A stretch of DNA of 64,000 nt from Pseudodonghicola flavimaris (GCF_030164425.1 NZ_JASNJD010000009.1:62001-126000); one strand, 5' to 3'. Positions 9,887 through 19,881 are shown, numbered from the stretch's first letter. The notes: generated by a model not told the origin, from the letters alone. A program made the numbers and translations.

Positions 9887-10255
9887 ATGATCCAGATGCA
9901 GACCAATCTGGATGTTGCTGACAACTCCGGCGCACGCCGAGTTCAGTGCATCAAGGTCCTGGGTGGTTCCAAGCGGAAATACGCGTCGGTGGGTGACATC
10001 ATCGTCGTTTCCGTCAAGGAAGCCATTCCGCGCGGTCGCGTGAAAAAAGGGGACGTCCGCAAGGCCGTCGTCGTGCGCACCGCCAAAGAAGTCCGTCGTG
10101 AAGACGGTACCGCCATTCGCTTCGACCGCAACGCGGCCGTGATCCTGAACAACAACAACGAGCCGGTCGGTACCCGTATCTTCGGCCCGGTTGTTCGCGA
10201 ACTGCGTGCGAAGAACTTCATGAAGATCATCTCGCTGGCTCCGGAGGTGCTGTAA
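9887..10255 (+). CDS. rplN: 50S ribosomal protein L14
   Basis: Intersubunit-bridge protein contacting h14 of 16S rRNA and the target of the silencing factor RsfS. It has 122 residues, the standard length, with [17 protein letters not shown] at the start and [15 protein letters not shown] inside. The 77-base gap from rpsQ is slightly long for this operon. rplX follows after 2 bases. Confidence 0.97.
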   Translation: MIQMQTNLDVADNSGARRVQCIKVLGGSKRKYASVGDIIVVSVKEAIPRGRVKKGDVRKAVVVRTAKEVRREDGTAIRFDRNAAVILNNNNEPVGTRIFGPVVRELRAKNFMKIISLAPEVL

Positions 10256-10257
10256 TC

Positions 10258-10569
10258 ATGGCTGCGAAACTCCGCAAAGGCGACAAGGTCGTCGTGCTGG
10301 CCGGTAAGGACAAGGGCAAGGAAGGCACCATCGCCTCCGTTGACCCGAAAGCCGGCAAAGCCGTGGTCGAAGGCATCAACATGGCCATCCGCCACACCCG
10401 TCAGACCCAGACCAGCCAGGGTGGTCGCCTGCCCAAGGCCCTGCCGCTCGACCTGAGCAACCTGGCGCTGCTGGATAAGAACGGCAAAGCCACCCGCGTC
10501 GGCTTCCGCATGGAAGGCGACAAAAAGGTGCGTTTCGCCAAGACCACGGGGGACGTGATCGATGCTTGA
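10258..10569 (+). CDS. rplX: 50S ribosomal protein L24
   Basis: Assembly-initiating 23S rRNA protein with a KOW motif ([19 protein letters not shown], residues 7-25). It has 103 residues. It overlaps rplE by 8 bases, so the two are probably translationally coupled. Confidence 0.96.
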   Translation: MAAKLRKGDKVVVLAGKDKGKEGTIASVDPKAGKAVVEGINMAIRHTRQTQTSQGGRLPKALPLDLSNLALLDKNGKATRVGFRMEGDKKVRFAKTTGDVIDA

Positions 10570-11125
10570 TGCTGCAACCTACACCCCGCGCCTCAAGACG
10601 CTTTACGCTGACACCATCCGCGCCGCTCTGAAAGAAGAGTTCGGCTACAAGAACGATATGATGATCCCCAAGCTGGAGAAAATCGTTCTGAACATCGGCT
10701 GTGGCGCCGAGGCGGTGAAAGACAGCAAGAAGGCGAAATCGGCTCAGGAAGACCTGACCGCCATCGCCGGCCAGCTGGCTGTCGTCACCAAGGCGAAGAA
10801 ATCCATCGCTGGTTTCCGGGTTCGCGAAGGCATGCCGCTGGGCGCCAAAGTGACCCTGCGCGGCGACCGGATGTATGAATTCCTCGATCGTCTGATCACC
10901 GTTGCGATGCCGCGTATCCGCGACTTCCGCGGCGTTTCGGGCAAGTCGTTCGACGGCCGTGGCAACTATGCCACCGGTCTGAAGGAACACATCGTGTTCC
11001 CCGAGATCGACTTCGACAAGGTCGATGAGACCTGGGGGATGGATATCATCATCGCCACCACAGCGAACACCGACGCGGAAGCGAAGGCACTGCTGAAGCA
11101 TTTCAACATGCCGTTCAACAGCTGA
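10562..11125 (+). CDS. rplE: 50S ribosomal protein L5
   Basis: 5S rRNA-binding protein of the central protuberance. It has 187 residues, with the conserved [20 protein letters not shown] and the C-terminal [26 protein letters not shown]. It starts inside rplX. rpsN follows after a short spacer carrying a GGAAGG site. Confidence 0.97.
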   Translation: MLDAATYTPRLKTLYADTIRAALKEEFGYKNDMMIPKLEKIVLNIGCGAEAVKDSKKAKSAQEDLTAIAGQLAVVTKAKKSIAGFRVREGMPLGAKVTLRGDRMYEFLDRLITVAMPRIRDFRGVSGKSFDGRGNYATGLKEHIVFPEIDFDKVDETWGMDIIIATTANTDAEAKALLKHFNMPFNS

Positions 11126-11143
11126 TCGCGGGAAGGATTGGAC

Positions 11144-11449
11144 ATGGCTAAAAAAGCAATGATCGAACGCGAGAAGAAGCGCGAACGGCTGGTGGCGAAA
11201 TACGCCGAGAAACGTGCCGCGCTGAAAGAGATCGCGAATGACGAGAGCCGCCCGATGGAAGAGCGTTTCAAAGCGCGTCTGAAACTGGCGAAACTGCCGC
11301 GCAACAGCTCGGCCACCCGGCTGCACAACCGCTGCCAGCTGACCGGCCGTCCGCATGCTTACTACCGTAAGCTGAAAGTGTCGCGGATCATGCTGCGGGA
11401 ACTGGGCTCGAACGGCCAGATCCCCGGTCTGGTGAAATCGAGCTGGTAA
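11144..11449 (+). CDS. rpsN: 30S ribosomal protein S14 (zinc-free type)
   Basis: Head protein, 101 residues when started at the ATG at 11144 ([10 protein letters not shown]). An in-frame TTG six bases earlier is unlikely to be used. It is the long, cysteine-poor form without the CxxC zinc ribbon, as expected in proteobacteria. The [27 protein letters not shown] signature is intact. GGAAGG at 11131-11136 is the ribosome binding site. Confidence 0.96.
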   Translation: MAKKAMIEREKKRERLVAKYAEKRAALKEIANDESRPMEERFKARLKLAKLPRNSSATRLHNRCQLTGRPHAYYRKLKVSRIMLRELGSNGQIPGLVKSSW

Positions 11450-11462
11450 GGAGAGCATAGAG

Positions 11463-11855
11463 ATGAACGATCCTATCGGCGATATGCTCACCCGTATCCG
11501 CAACTCGCAGATGCGTGGCAAAAGCACCGTCCTCACACCGGCGTCGAAACTGCGCGCCTGGGTTCTGGATGTGCTGGCAGACGAAGGCTATATCCGCGGC
11601 TACGAAGCGGTGACCGGTGAAAACGGCCACCCGGCTCTGGAAATCAGCCTGAAATACTTCGAAGGCGAACCTGTCATTCGTGAACTGAAGCGGGTCTCCA
11701 AACCCGGTCGTCGCGTTTACATGGGCGTCAAGGACATCCCGCAGGTCCGTCAGGGCCTGGGCGTGTCGATTGTCTCCACCCCCAAGGGTGTGATGTCGGA
11801 CGCAAACGCACGCAGCGCCAATGTTGGCGGTGAAGTGCTCTGCACCGTCTTCTAA
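11463..11855 (+). CDS. rpsH: 30S ribosomal protein S8
   Basis: Central-domain 16S rRNA-binding protein, and the spc-operon translational repressor in E. coli. It has 130 residues. [20 protein letters not shown] at the start and [18 protein letters not shown] near the end are diagnostic. rplF follows 12 bases later with a GGAGG site. Confidence 0.97.
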   Translation: MNDPIGDMLTRIRNSQMRGKSTVLTPASKLRAWVLDVLADEGYIRGYEAVTGENGHPALEISLKYFEGEPVIRELKRVSKPGRRVYMGVKDIPQVRQGLGVSIVSTPKGVMSDANARSANVGGEVLCTVF

Positions 11856-11867
11856 GGAGGTCCAGAG

Positions 11868-12401
11868 ATGTCTCGTATTGGTAAGAAACCGGTCGAGCTG
11901 CCCAGCGGCGTGACCGCCACGATCTCGGGCCAGACCGTTGAAGTGAAGGGGCCGAAAGGCACCCGCAGCTTCACCGCCACCGACGATGTGACCATCAGCG
12001 TCGAAGAAAACGCTGTCAAAGTCGAGCCGCGCGGCAAGTCCAAGCGTGCCCGTCAGCAGTGGGGCATGTCCCGCACCCAGGTCGCCAACCTGGTGACCGG
12101 TGTGACCCAGGGCTTCAAGAAAGAGCTGGAGATCCAGGGTGTGGGTTACCGGGCTCAGATGCAGGGCAACGTCCTGAAACTGAACCTGGGCTACAGCCAC
12201 GATGTCGATTTCCAGATCCCGGACGGTGTCACCGTGACGGCTCCGAAACAAACGGAGATCGTGGTGGAAGGCATCGACCAGCAGCTGGTCGGTCAGGTCG
12301 CAGCGAACATCCGCGAATGGCGTGCGCCGGAGCCCTATAAGGGCAAGGGCATCCGTTACAAGGGTGAGTATATCTTCCGCAAGGAAGGCAAGAAGAAGTA
12401 A
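11868..12401 (+). CDS. rplF: 50S ribosomal protein L6
   Basis: Protein near the factor-binding centre, built of two similar RNA-binding domains. It has 177 residues, starting [15 protein letters not shown] with the C-terminal signature [14 protein letters not shown]. The ribosome binding site AAGGAGG at 11854-11860 overlaps the end of rpsH. Confidence 0.97.
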   Translation: MSRIGKKPVELPSGVTATISGQTVEVKGPKGTRSFTATDDVTISVEENAVKVEPRGKSKRARQQWGMSRTQVANLVTGVTQGFKKELEIQGVGYRAQMQGNVLKLNLGYSHDVDFQIPDGVTVTAPKQTEIVVEGIDQQLVGQVAANIREWRAPEPYKGKGIRYKGEYIFRKEGKKK

Positions 12402-12412
12402 GGACGCTCAAA

Positions 12413-12772
12413 ATGGCAAACAGCAAACGGACCCTGTTTCTGAAACGCCGCCTGCGCGTTCGGAACAAACTTCGCAAGGTCAACGCCGGGCGGCTTCGCC
12501 TCTCGGTGCACCGGTCGAACAAGAACATCAGCGTTCAGCTGATCGACGACGTGCGCGGCGTGACCCTGGCCTCGGCCTCCAGCCTGGAAAAAGATCTGGG
12601 CGTTGTCGGCAAGAACAACATCGACGCGGCTGCAAAAGTGGGCGCGGCGATTGCCGAGCGCGCCAAGAAGGCCGGTGTCGAAGAGGCATACTTCGATCGG
12701 GGTGGCTTCCTCTATCATGGCAAGGTGAAGGCTCTGGCCGACGCCGCGCGTGAAGGTGGCCTGAAGATCTAA
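12413..12772 (+). CDS. rplR: 50S ribosomal protein L18
   Basis: 5S rRNA-binding protein of the central protuberance. It has 119 residues with the basic N-terminus typical of the family and the C-terminal [24 protein letters not shown]. It is followed by an unusually structured 115-base gap before rpsE. Confidence 0.96.
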   Translation: MANSKRTLFLKRRLRVRNKLRKVNAGRLRLSVHRSNKNISVQLIDDVRGVTLASASSLEKDLGVVGKNNIDAAAKVGAAIAERAKKAGVEEAYFDRGGFLYHGKVKALADAAREGGLKI

Positions 12773-12781
12773 GTTCAGCGT

Positions 12782-12828
12782 GGGCGGTGCCTGCACCGCC
12801 CCGATGATCCGGGGGCCTGCCGCCACGG
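12782..12828 (+). other. Two GC-rich hairpins between rplR and rpsE
   Basis: GGGCGGTGC/GCACCGCCC (12782-12801, 2-base loop) is followed by a second imperfect stem formed by GGGCCTGCCGCC and GGCGGTGGCCC (about 12813-12838). Neither is followed by a T run, so they are not obvious terminators. They may be RNA-processing or regulatory structures, or an mRNA stabiliser within the spc transcript. Confidence 0.5.
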
Positions 12829-12887
12829 CGGTGGCCCACCAGGATTGGATAAACCGGCGCCTGGCGCCTGGATGAAAGGAATGCCTT

Positions 12888-13466
12888 ATGGCAGAACGTG
12901 AAAACCGCCGGGGTAACCGTCGCGAACGCGAGGAAACCCCTGAATTTGCCGATCGTCTCGTCGCGATCAACCGGGTGTCGAAAACCGTCAAGGGCGGTAA
13001 GCGCTTCGGTTTCGCCGCGCTGGTCGTCGTCGGTGACCAGAAAGGCCGCGTCGGCTTCGGCAAGGGCAAGGCCAAAGAGGTGCCCGAGGCGATCCGCAAG
13101 GCCACCGAGCAGGCCAAGCGTCAGATGATCCGTGTGCCGCTGCGCGAAGGCCGCACGCTGCACCACGACATGCATGGCCGCTGGGGCGCCGGTAAGGTCG
13201 TCATGCGCGCCGCTCCGGAAGGGACCGGGATCATCGCCGGTGGTCCGATGCGCGCCGTGTTCGAGATGCTGGGTGTGAAAGACGTCGTTTCGAAGTCGAT
13301 CGGCTCGCAGAACCCCTACAACATGATCCGCGCCACCCTGGACGGCCTCAAGAAAGAGCAGTCGCCCCGTCTGGTGGCACAGCGCCGCGGCAAGAAAGTC
13401 GCAGACATTCTGCCCAAGCACGATCACCACGCGCCGGCCGCTGAGCCGGTCGCAGAGGAGGCGTAA
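12888..13466 (+). CDS. rpsE: 30S ribosomal protein S5
   Basis: Accuracy-related protein at the mRNA entry pore. It has 192 residues, with N- and C-terminal extensions beyond the double-stranded-RNA-binding fold. The core [20 protein letters not shown]-like segment and [15 protein letters not shown] are recognisable. GAAAGGAA precedes the ATG. It is followed by rpmD after 3 bases. Confidence 0.96.
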   Translation: MAERENRRGNRREREETPEFADRLVAINRVSKTVKGGKRFGFAALVVVGDQKGRVGFGKGKAKEVPEAIRKATEQAKRQMIRVPLREGRTLHHDMHGRWGAGKVVMRAAPEGTGIIAGGPMRAVFEMLGVKDVVSKSIGSQNPYNMIRATLDGLKKEQSPRLVAQRRGKKVADILPKHDHHAPAAEPVAEEA

Positions 13467-13469
13467 TCC

Positions 13470-13658
13470 ATGGCCAAGACCATTGTTGTGAAACAGATCG
13501 GTTCGCCGATCCGTCGCCCCGCCAAACAGCGTGCCACGCTGGTCGGCCTGGGCCTGAACAAGATGCACAAGACCCGCGAGCTGGAGGATACCCCCTCGGT
13601 CCGCGGCATGGTCAACTCGATCCCGCATCTGGTCGAGATCATCGAAGAGCGCGGCTGA
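13470..13658 (+). CDS. rpmD: 50S ribosomal protein L30
   Basis: Small 62-residue protein with the conserved [26 protein letters not shown] stretch. It normally leads directly into rplO. Here a terminator, an RTX gene and an oxidoreductase gene intervene. Confidence 0.96.
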   Translation: MAKTIVVKQIGSPIRRPAKQRATLVGLGLNKMHKTRELEDTPSVRGMVNSIPHLVEIIEERG

Positions 13659-13685
13659 GCCCGACCGGTCTTCGACGGACAGAGA

Positions 13686-13716
13686 AACGCCCCCGGACAC
13701 TCCGGGGGCGTTTTTC
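13686..13716 (+). terminator. Intrinsic terminator after rpmD
   Basis: A 12-bp stem AACGCCCCCGGA / TCCGGGGGCGTT with a CAC loop and a T run. It closes the rpmC-rpmD transcript in front of the third inserted cassette. Confidence 0.92.
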
Positions 13717-13815
13717 GTTGGGGTGCGGGAGAAGGCGGTTGACAGAAATGGGGCGCGGGGCGGAGCATCGTGGTGAATTTCCGATTACCCATTTTCTGCG
13801 ACAGGGCTTCGAACC

Positions 13816-14901
13816 ATGGTCAAAACCACCCTTCTCGGCCGGCCGGATTTCAGCGGCTATCTGCGGGCCAATCCCTTTCACCTGTTCTACAACGACCGCA
13901 TCTTCGATGCCGATCTCTATGGCGACGGGCTGGCGTCCTATCTGCCGGCGTCGGGTAAATCTGCGGGCCGGATCATCCTGCGCGACACCTATGTCGAACC
14001 GGTGTTCGGGGCGGAGGACTTCACCCTGACCGTCAAGGTGATCCTGACCGGCGATTTCAGTCGCAAGGATGGTGAATGGTCCGGCGCGGTCGACAAGATC
14101 ACCTTCAAAGCCGACGGCGTGATCAAGGGGGCACTGGGCGGTTTCGACGGTGACCTGGAGCTGAGAGATTTTTCCCATCTGCCGCCCGGGGCGGCCTGGG
14201 ACGCCTTTGCGCTCGACGGGTTCAAGGGGCGCCTTTCGGGCAACAGCGACTACGCGGGGCTTTCGAATGGCGACGATGTGGTCGAGGGTGGCCGGGGCCA
14301 CGATACGATCAACGGTGGTCAGGGCAACGACCGGCTGTTCGGTGGCCCTGGCGACGATACCCTCTGGGTGTCGAACATCAGCGGTCACAACCTGCTGGAC
14401 GGCGGTGCCGGGCGCGATCATCTGGCCGGCGGGTTCAACACCGGCAATCTGCTGACGCCGGACATCCTGCGGGGCGGAGGCGGCGCCGATGTTCTCGACA
14501 TGGGCATGACCGTCACCGCCACCGGCGGGCGCGGCGCGGATACGTTCAAGCTCACCTCGACCAGATTCTACGACAGCTACTATATCCATGAGGCGGGCAG
14601 CCCGGCCTATTACGCCGAGGACGTCGGCAGCATCATCACCGATTTCAACCGGCGCCAGGGCGACATGCTGGAGATCGACTCCTTCATCGTCTTCGATCTG
14701 CCGGAGGAGGCCCGTTATCGCGCCAGGAAGGATTTCAGCGCCACCGGCCGGTTCGAGGTGCGGATGCAGGATGGCGTGGTTGAGGTCGACGCCGATGGCG
14801 ACGGAAATACCGATGTCAGTGTCTGGCTCGAAGGGCATGACACCTTTCGCGGCGATCTGTCGGACTGGATGGTGCTTCCCGGCGGGATGGACCTGATCTG
14901 A
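13816..14901 (+). CDS. RTX-type calcium-binding repeat protein
   Basis: 361 residues. The first ~140 are unlike any family I know. Residues ~150-245 carry glycine/aspartate nonapeptide-like repeats (GGRGHDTINGGQGNDRLFGGPGDDTL and later GGAGRD, GGGGAD, GGRGAD) that form calcium-binding parallel beta-rolls in type-I-secreted proteins. The tail contains DADGDGNTD, a second calcium-site-like loop. There is no N-terminal signal peptide, which fits C-terminal-signal type-I export, but no ABC exporter is adjacent. The ATG has a poor ribosome binding site. Its position between rpmD and rplO is very unusual. Confidence 0.75.
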   Translation: MVKTTLLGRPDFSGYLRANPFHLFYNDRIFDADLYGDGLASYLPASGKSAGRIILRDTYVEPVFGAEDFTLTVKVILTGDFSRKDGEWSGAVDKITFKADGVIKGALGGFDGDLELRDFSHLPPGAAWDAFALDGFKGRLSGNSDYAGLSNGDDVVEGGRGHDTINGGQGNDRLFGGPGDDTLWVSNISGHNLLDGGAGRDHLAGGFNTGNLLTPDILRGGGGADVLDMGMTVTATGGRGADTFKLTSTRFYDSYYIHEAGSPAYYAEDVGSIITDFNRRQGDMLEIDSFIVFDLPEEARYRARKDFSATGRFEVRMQDGVVEVDADGDGNTDVSVWLEGHDTFRGDLSDWMVLPGGMDLI

Positions 14902-15002
14902 CCTCCCCTTCCGTCGGGCGGTCGCACAGGTCTTGTGCGCCCGGTCCTCTGGTCGGTGGCGCGCGGACTGCCTAGCTTTGCCACAGATATGAGGAGACGG
15001 TC

Positions 15003-16031
15003 ATGGAAGTGGGTCTTTATACCTTCGGCGATCTTGGCACCGATCCGGTGACCGGCCATCGGGTCGACGCTCAGGAACGGCTGAACAACCTGATGGAGGA
15101 GATCGAGCTGGCCGATCAGGTTGGGCTGGATGTCTTCGGTCTCGGCGAACACCACCGGCCGAATTACGCGATCACCGCGCCGGCGGTGGTGCTGGCGGGG
15201 GCGGCGCGCACCACCCGGACGATCCGCCTCAGCTCCGCCGTCACCGTCCTGAGCTCGGACGATCCGGTCCGGGTCTATGAGCAGTTCTCCAGCCTCGACA
15301 ACCTCAGCAACGGCCGGGCCGAGCTGATGGTGGGGCGCGGCAGCTTCATCGAGAGCTTTCCTCTCTTCGGCTACGACCTCGACGATTACGATGCGCTGTT
15401 CGAGGAGAAGCTGCAGATGCTTCTGGCCATCGACGAGGCGGAAAAGCTCAGGTGGGCGGGTTCGGATCACACCCAGCGGGTCGAGGGGCTGGGGGTCTAT
15501 CCGCGCCCGGTTCAGGGCCGGCTGCCGGTCTGGATTGCCGCCGGCGGGACGCCGAACAGCATGATCCGCGCCGGTGTGCTGGGCTGCCCGCTGGCGCTGG
15601 CCATCATTGGCGGTGAACCGCGCCGGTTCAAGGCGCTGGCAGACCTCTATCGCCGCGCCGCCGATCAGGCGGGCAACGCCGCCAAGGCCCGGGTGTCGCT
15701 GAACGTCCATGGCTTCGTGGGCGAGGATGGCAAGGCCGCCGCCGATCTGTTCTTCCCGGCGCAGAAAGCGGTGATGGATCAGCTGGGTCGCGAACGCGGC
15801 TGGCCGCCGCAGAGCCGGGCGCAATACGATGCCGCCATGGGGCCGGAAGGCGCGATGTTCGTCGGCTCCCCGGCGCAGGTGGTCGACAAGATCCTCGGGC
15901 TGAGGGAGGATTTGGGGTTCGACCGGGTGTCGATCCAGATGGCGATCGGGGTGATCGATCACAAGGAGATGCTGAAGGCGATCGAGGTGCTGGGCACCAA
16001 GGTGGCGCCCGAGCTGAGGAAGGCGGGGTAG
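15003..16031 (+). CDS. LLM-class flavin-dependent oxidoreductase
   Basis: A 342-residue luciferase-like monooxygenase fold protein. The N-terminal [11 protein letters not shown] strand, the [20 protein letters not shown] motif (about residues 40-60) and the [19 protein letters not shown]-terminal block are typical of this superfamily, which uses FMNH2 or F420. GAGGAG precedes the ATG. The natural substrate cannot be told. With the RTX gene it forms the cassette inserted between rpmD and rplO. Confidence 0.85.
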   Translation: MEVGLYTFGDLGTDPVTGHRVDAQERLNNLMEEIELADQVGLDVFGLGEHHRPNYAITAPAVVLAGAARTTRTIRLSSAVTVLSSDDPVRVYEQFSSLDNLSNGRAELMVGRGSFIESFPLFGYDLDDYDALFEEKLQMLLAIDEAEKLRWAGSDHTQRVEGLGVYPRPVQGRLPVWIAAGGTPNSMIRAGVLGCPLALAIIGGEPRRFKALADLYRRAADQAGNAAKARVSLNVHGFVGEDGKAAADLFFPAQKAVMDQLGRERGWPPQSRAQYDAAMGPEGAMFVGSPAQVVDKILGLREDLGFDRVSIQMAIGVIDHKEMLKAIEVLGTKVAPELRKAG

Positions 16032-16117
16032 GGGCTGCCGTGATCTGTCCCCGGATCGCCTGCGACCCGGTACCCGCCTCGTCGACCGCTCGGGGCAAGG
16101 GGCTTTCCACCAAATCC

Positions 16118-16146
16118 TTGCAACGGGCCGCCCCAGCGTCTATACG
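16118..16146 (+). promoter_or_regulatory. Predicted sigma70 promoter for rplO-secY-adk
   Basis: TTGCAA (16118-16123), a 17-base spacer and TATACG (16141-16146), about 95 bases before rplO and 87 after the oxidoreductase gene. It restores transcription after the inserted cassette. It resembles the promoter before rpmC (TTGCCC-N17-TATAGA). Confidence 0.6.
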
Positions 16147-16240
16147 CCCCCGGTGGCCTCTCGGCCCGACTCAGCAACAAGCAAGAAACGCCGTGGTCGT
16201 CCCATCCGCTTCGGGGGCGCATCCGGCAAGGAGAAGCGAT

Positions 16241-16714
16241 ATGAAACTCAACGAACTGCGCGACAATCCCGGCGCCGCCGCCAAACGCAAACGCGTCGCC
16301 CGTGGTCCGGGCTCCGGCAAGGGTAAAACCGCCGGTCGCGGTATCAAAGGTCAGAAATCCCGTTCGGGTGTGGCCATCAACGGCTATGAAGGCGGCCAGA
16401 TGCCGCTCTATCAGCGTCTGCCGAAGCGTGGCTTCAACAAGCCGAACCGCAAGGCCTACGCCGTTGTGAACCTGGGCCTGATCCAGAAATTCATCGAAGC
16501 CGGCAAGCTGGACGCCAGCGCTGCGATCACCGAGGATGCGCTGGTCGCCTCCGGTCTGGTGCGCCGCAAGCTGGATGGTGTCCGCGTCCTGGCCAAGGGC
16601 GAATTCAACACCAAAGCCACCATCGAAGTCACCGGCGCCTCGCAATCGGCAATTGCTGCCGTCGAGGCAGCGGGCGGCTCGCTGAAGGTCGCAACCGTCG
16701 CTGCTGAAGCGTAA
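16241..16714 (+). CDS. rplO: 50S ribosomal protein L15
   Basis: Late-assembly 50S protein. It has 157 residues from the ATG at 16241 ([22 protein letters not shown]), preceded by AAGGAGAAG; the frame is open further upstream but that part is not L15-like. The [18 protein letters not shown] motif and [17 protein letters not shown] are intact. Confidence 0.96.
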   Translation: MKLNELRDNPGAAAKRKRVARGPGSGKGKTAGRGIKGQKSRSGVAINGYEGGQMPLYQRLPKRGFNKPNRKAYAVVNLGLIQKFIEAGKLDASAAITEDALVASGLVRRKLDGVRVLAKGEFNTKATIEVTGASQSAIAAVEAAGGSLKVATVAAEA

Positions 16715-16800
16715 GCGGTTGTGAGCGGCGCGCCAGCCGCTTACATAGACCTCAGTTTTCCATGACGCCGCCCGAGCCGGAAAACGGCTCCGGGCGGCGC
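16712..16800 (+). other. Structured leader between rplO and secY
   Basis: Two inverted repeats occupy this gap. GTAAGCGG pairs with CCGCTTAC (16712-16744), overlapping the rplO stop. A long GC stem, GCCGCCCGAGCCG pairing with CGGCTCCGGGCGGC with one bulge and a GAAAA loop, spans 16767-16798. The second stem has no T tract and ends about 24 bases before the secY ATG. It could lower readthrough or control secY translation relative to the r-protein genes. No experimental parallel is known to me. Confidence 0.6.
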
Positions 16801-16822
16801 AGTCATAAGAGAGACCTCTTTC

Positions 16823-18193
16823 ATGGTATCAGCAGCAGAGCAGATGGCGGCCAACACCAGTTGGGCCGCGTTGGGCAAAGCCACCGATCTGCGCAACCGC
16901 ATTCTCTTCACCCTCGGCCTGTTGATCGTCTACCGGCTTGGCACCTTCATCCCGGTCCCGGGGATCGACGGAACCGCCCTGCGGCAGTTCATGGAGGGTG
17001 CAGGCCAGGGCATCGGCGGCATGGTGTCGATGTTCACCGGCGGCGCATTGGGGCGCATGGGGATCTTCGCGCTGGGGATCATGCCTTATATCTCCGCCTC
17101 GATCATCGTGCAGCTGCTGACCGCGATGGTTCCGTCGCTGGAACAGATGAAGAAAGAGGGCGAACAGGGCCGCAAGAAGATCAACCAGTACATGCGCTAC
17201 GGTACCGTGGCGCTGGCGACGGTGCAGGCCTACGGGCTGGCGGTTTCGCTTGAGACCGGCGATCTGGCGACCGACCCGGGGCTCTATTTCCGCTTCTCCA
17301 CCGTCATCACCCTGGTGGGTGGTACCATGTTCCTGATGTGGCTCGGCGAACAGATCACTTCGCGCGGGATCGGCAACGGCACCTCGCTGATCATCTTCGT
17401 CGGCATCATCGCCGAGGTCCCGGCCGCTCTGGCACAGTTTCTGGCTTCCGGTCGCTCCGGCGCGCTGAGCCCGGCGATCATCGTCGGCGTGATCCTGATG
17501 GTGATCGTGGCGATCACCTTCGTCGTCTTCATGGAACGCGCGCTGCGTAAGATCCACATCCAGTATCCGCGCCGCCAGGTGGGGATGAAGGTCTACGACG
17601 GCGGCTCCAGCCATCTGCCGATCAAGGTGAACCCGGCCGGCGTGATCCCGGCGATCTTCGCCTCGTCGCTGCTGCTGCTGCCGACCACGATCTCGGCCTT
17701 CTCCGAAAGCGCCGCCAGCGGCTCGGTGATGTCTTGGCTGCTGGCCTACTTCGGGCCGGGCCAGCCGCTCTATCTGCTGTTCTTCTGCGCGATGATCGTG
17801 TTCTTCGCGTATTTCTACACGTTCAACGTGTCGTTCAAACCCGATGACGTGGCTGATAACCTGAAGAGCCAGAACGGCTTTGTTCCCGGTATCCGTCCCG
17901 GCAAGAAGACCGCGGAATATCTGGAATATGTGGTCAACCGCATCCTGGTTCTGGGCGCCGCCTATCTGGCGTTCATCTGTCTGATGCCCGAGGTGCTGCG
18001 CGGCCAGTTCCACGTGCCCTTCTACTTCGGGGGGACCTCGGTTCTGATCATCGTGTCTGTGACCATGGATACGATCCAGCAGGTCCAGAGCCACCTTCTG
18101 GCCCATCAATACGAAGGGCTGATCGAGAAATCGCAGCTGCGTGGGCGCAGCGGCAACAAGAAACGGGCAAAACGAGGGCCGGCACGGCGATGA
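16823..18193 (+). CDS. secY: Protein translocase subunit SecY
   Basis: Channel-forming inner-membrane subunit of the Sec translocon. It has 456 residues and about ten hydrophobic segments. The first cytoplasmic motif and TM1 ([25 protein letters not shown]), the [14 protein letters not shown] segment of TM4/5 and the conserved [11 protein letters not shown]...[16 protein letters not shown] loop are clear. The stop overlaps the adk start (ATGA). Confidence 0.97.
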   Translation: MVSAAEQMAANTSWAALGKATDLRNRILFTLGLLIVYRLGTFIPVPGIDGTALRQFMEGAGQGIGGMVSMFTGGALGRMGIFALGIMPYISASIIVQLLTAMVPSLEQMKKEGEQGRKKINQYMRYGTVALATVQAYGLAVSLETGDLATDPGLYFRFSTVITLVGGTMFLMWLGEQITSRGIGNGTSLIIFVGIIAEVPAALAQFLASGRSGALSPAIIVGVILMVIVAITFVVFMERALRKIHIQYPRRQVGMKVYDGGSSHLPIKVNPAGVIPAIFASSLLLLPTTISAFSESAASGSVMSWLLAYFGPGQPLYLLFFCAMIVFFAYFYTFNVSFKPDDVADNLKSQNGFVPGIRPGKKTAEYLEYVVNRILVLGAAYLAFICLMPEVLRGQFHVPFYFGGTSVLIIVSVTMDTIQQVQSHLLAHQYEGLIEKSQLRGRSGNKKRAKRGPARR

Positions 18194-18780
18194 AAACGGC
18201 GATGAACATCATTCTCTTGGGCCCGCCGGGAGCGGGCAAAGGCACCCAGGCAGCACGTCTCGTGGCGGAACGCGGCATGGTGCAACTGTCGACCGGGGAC
18301 ATGCTGCGTGCGGCCCGGACCTCTGGCACGGAAATGGGCCAGAAGGTTGCCGCCATCATGGACGCCGGCCAGCTGGTGACCGATGAGATCGTGATCGGCC
18401 TGATCGCCGAGCAGCTGGAAAAGGGGTCTGAAGGCGGGTTCATCTTCGACGGCTTCCCGCGGACCCTGCCGCAGGCCGATGCGCTGGCCGCGCTGCTGGC
18501 CGACAAGGGCCAGACCCTCGATGCGGTGATCCAGCTCGAAGTCGATGACGAAACGCTGGTGCAGCGCATCGTCAACCGCGCCAAGGAAGCGGCGGCCGCC
18601 GGCCAGCCGGTGCGCGCGGACGACAACGAGGACAGCGTCAAGATCCGCCTGATGGAATACTACAAGAAGACCGCGCCGCTGATCGGCTACTACTATGCCG
18701 GCGGCAATCTGACCGCGGTGGATGGTCTGGCCGAGATCGACACGGTGCACGATGCGATCGCGGCCGTGCTCGACGCCTGA
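18190..18780 (+). CDS. adk: Adenylate kinase (short-LID form)
   Basis: Catalyses ATP + AMP = 2 ADP. It has 196 residues. The P-loop GPPGAGKGT is at 11-19, with the AMP-site [10 protein letters not shown] and GFPRTLPQA. The LID region is short and lacks the zinc-binding cysteines of the long form, as in many alphaproteobacteria. It overlaps secY by 4 bases; a start at the in-frame ATG 12 bases later is possible. map and infA, often next in other bacteria, are absent here. Confidence 0.95.
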   Translation: MKTAMNIILLGPPGAGKGTQAARLVAERGMVQLSTGDMLRAARTSGTEMGQKVAAIMDAGQLVTDEIVIGLIAEQLEKGSEGGFIFDGFPRTLPQADALAALLADKGQTLDAVIQLEVDDETLVQRIVNRAKEAAAAGQPVRADDNEDSVKIRLMEYYKKTAPLIGYYYAGGNLTAVDGLAEIDTVHDAIAAVLDA

Positions 18781-18813
18781 CCCCGCTTTGGGGCAGGATT
18801 TCGATGGCGGGGG

Positions 18814-18842
18814 TTGACCCAAGGGTCAAAACCCCATATCGA
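18814..18842 (+). promoter_or_regulatory. Possible promoter for rpsM-rpsK-rpoA-rplQ
   Basis: TTGACC (18814-18819), a 17-base spacer and TATCGA (18837-18842), in the 215-base gap after adk. The spacer also forms an inverted repeat (GGGGTTGACCC with GGGTCAAAACCCC), which may instead be a weak terminator for the secY-adk transcript. The rpsM leader would be about 150 bases. Confidence 0.4.
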
Positions 18843-18995
18843 CCCGCATCCCTCATGGGAATCACACGCGCGACGGGATTCGCCCGCCGCGCGGATCACC
18901 TCGCAAAAGTGTCGGCCACCTGGGGCAGCTCAGCGGTCGCGCGTTGTGAAAAAAGGTTCTGGAGCTACGGAACCGCAACGAAAGGAAAGTGACAC

Positions 18996-19364
18996 GTGGC
19001 ACGTATTGCCGGCGTAAACATCCCGACCTCCAAACGGGTCCCGATCGCCCTCACCTATATCACCGGTATCGGCCATACTTCGGCCAAAGCCATCTGCGAA
19101 GCGGTCGGCATCGACGCCACCCGCCGCGTCAATGAGCTGAGCGATGCCGAAGTTCTGCAGATCCGCGAACACATCGACGCCAACTACACCGTCGAAGGCG
19201 ACCTGCGCCGCGAAACCCAGATGAACATCAAACGCCTGATGGACCTGGGCTGCTATCGCGGTCTGCGCCATCGTCGCAACCTGCCCGTCCGTGGTCAGCG
19301 CACGCACACCAATGCGCGCACCCGCAAAGGCCCGGCGAAACCGATCGCCGGCAAGAAGAAGTAA
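18996..19364 (+). CDS. rpsM: 30S ribosomal protein S13
   Basis: Head protein contacting P-site tRNA and bridge B1. It has 122 residues with a GTG start at 18996 ([14 protein letters not shown]), supported by an AAAGGAAAG site. The conserved C-terminal [23 protein letters not shown] is intact. First gene of the alpha operon. Confidence 0.96.
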   Translation: MARIAGVNIPTSKRVPIALTYITGIGHTSAKAICEAVGIDATRRVNELSDAEVLQIREHIDANYTVEGDLRRETQMNIKRLMDLGCYRGLRHRRNLPVRGQRTHTNARTRKGPAKPIAGKKK

Positions 19365-19378
19365 GGGGAGGCTGATCA

Positions 19379-19768
19379 ATGGCACGTGATAAGACTCGCA
19401 TGAAGCGCAAAGAGCGTAAGAACATCGCCGCTGGCGTGGCGCATGTGAACAGCTCGTTCAACAACACCAAGATCCTGATCTCCGATGTGCAGGGCAACGC
19501 GATCTCCTGGTCGTCCGCCGGCACCATGGGCTTCAAAGGGTCGCGCAAATCGACCCCCTATGCCGCTCAGATGGCCGCCGAAGACGCTGGCCGCAAGGCA
19601 CAGGAACATGGTGTGAAAACCCTGGAAGTCGAAGTGCAGGGCCCCGGTTCGGGCCGTGAATCGGCGCTGCGCGCTCTGGCCGCCGTCGGCTTCAACATCA
19701 CTTCGATCCGGGACGTCACCCCGATCGCCCACAACGGCTGCCGCCCTCCGAAGCGCCGCCGCGTCTAA
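19379..19768 (+). CDS. rpsK: 30S ribosomal protein S11
   Basis: Platform protein. It has 129 residues, with the typical [46 protein letters not shown] run and the ending [19 protein letters not shown] site lies before the ATG. rpsD, which lies here in some bacteria, is absent. A hairpin (GGGGCTGTGC/GCACGGCCCC, about 19787-19811) lies between it and rpoA without a T run. Confidence 0.97.
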   Translation: MARDKTRMKRKERKNIAAGVAHVNSSFNNTKILISDVQGNAISWSSAGTMGFKGSRKSTPYAAQMAAEDAGRKAQEHGVKTLEVEVQGPGSGRESALRALAAVGFNITSIRDVTPIAHNGCRPPKRRRV

Positions 19769-19881
19769 GGGCTGAACGATTTTAACGGGGCTGTGCCTGT
19801 GCACGGCCCCGGTACGTCATTTGAAACCTCGGGCGTCTGGGCTTTTCGGACATGGAGCGCAGACAGGAATGGAGGGACTGC

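Noticed and set aside
19786-19811. Terminator between rpsK and rpoA
   Set aside because: The hairpin GGGGCTGTGC/GCACGGCCCC has no T run and lies inside the alpha operon, so it is more likely a structural or regulatory element than a terminator.
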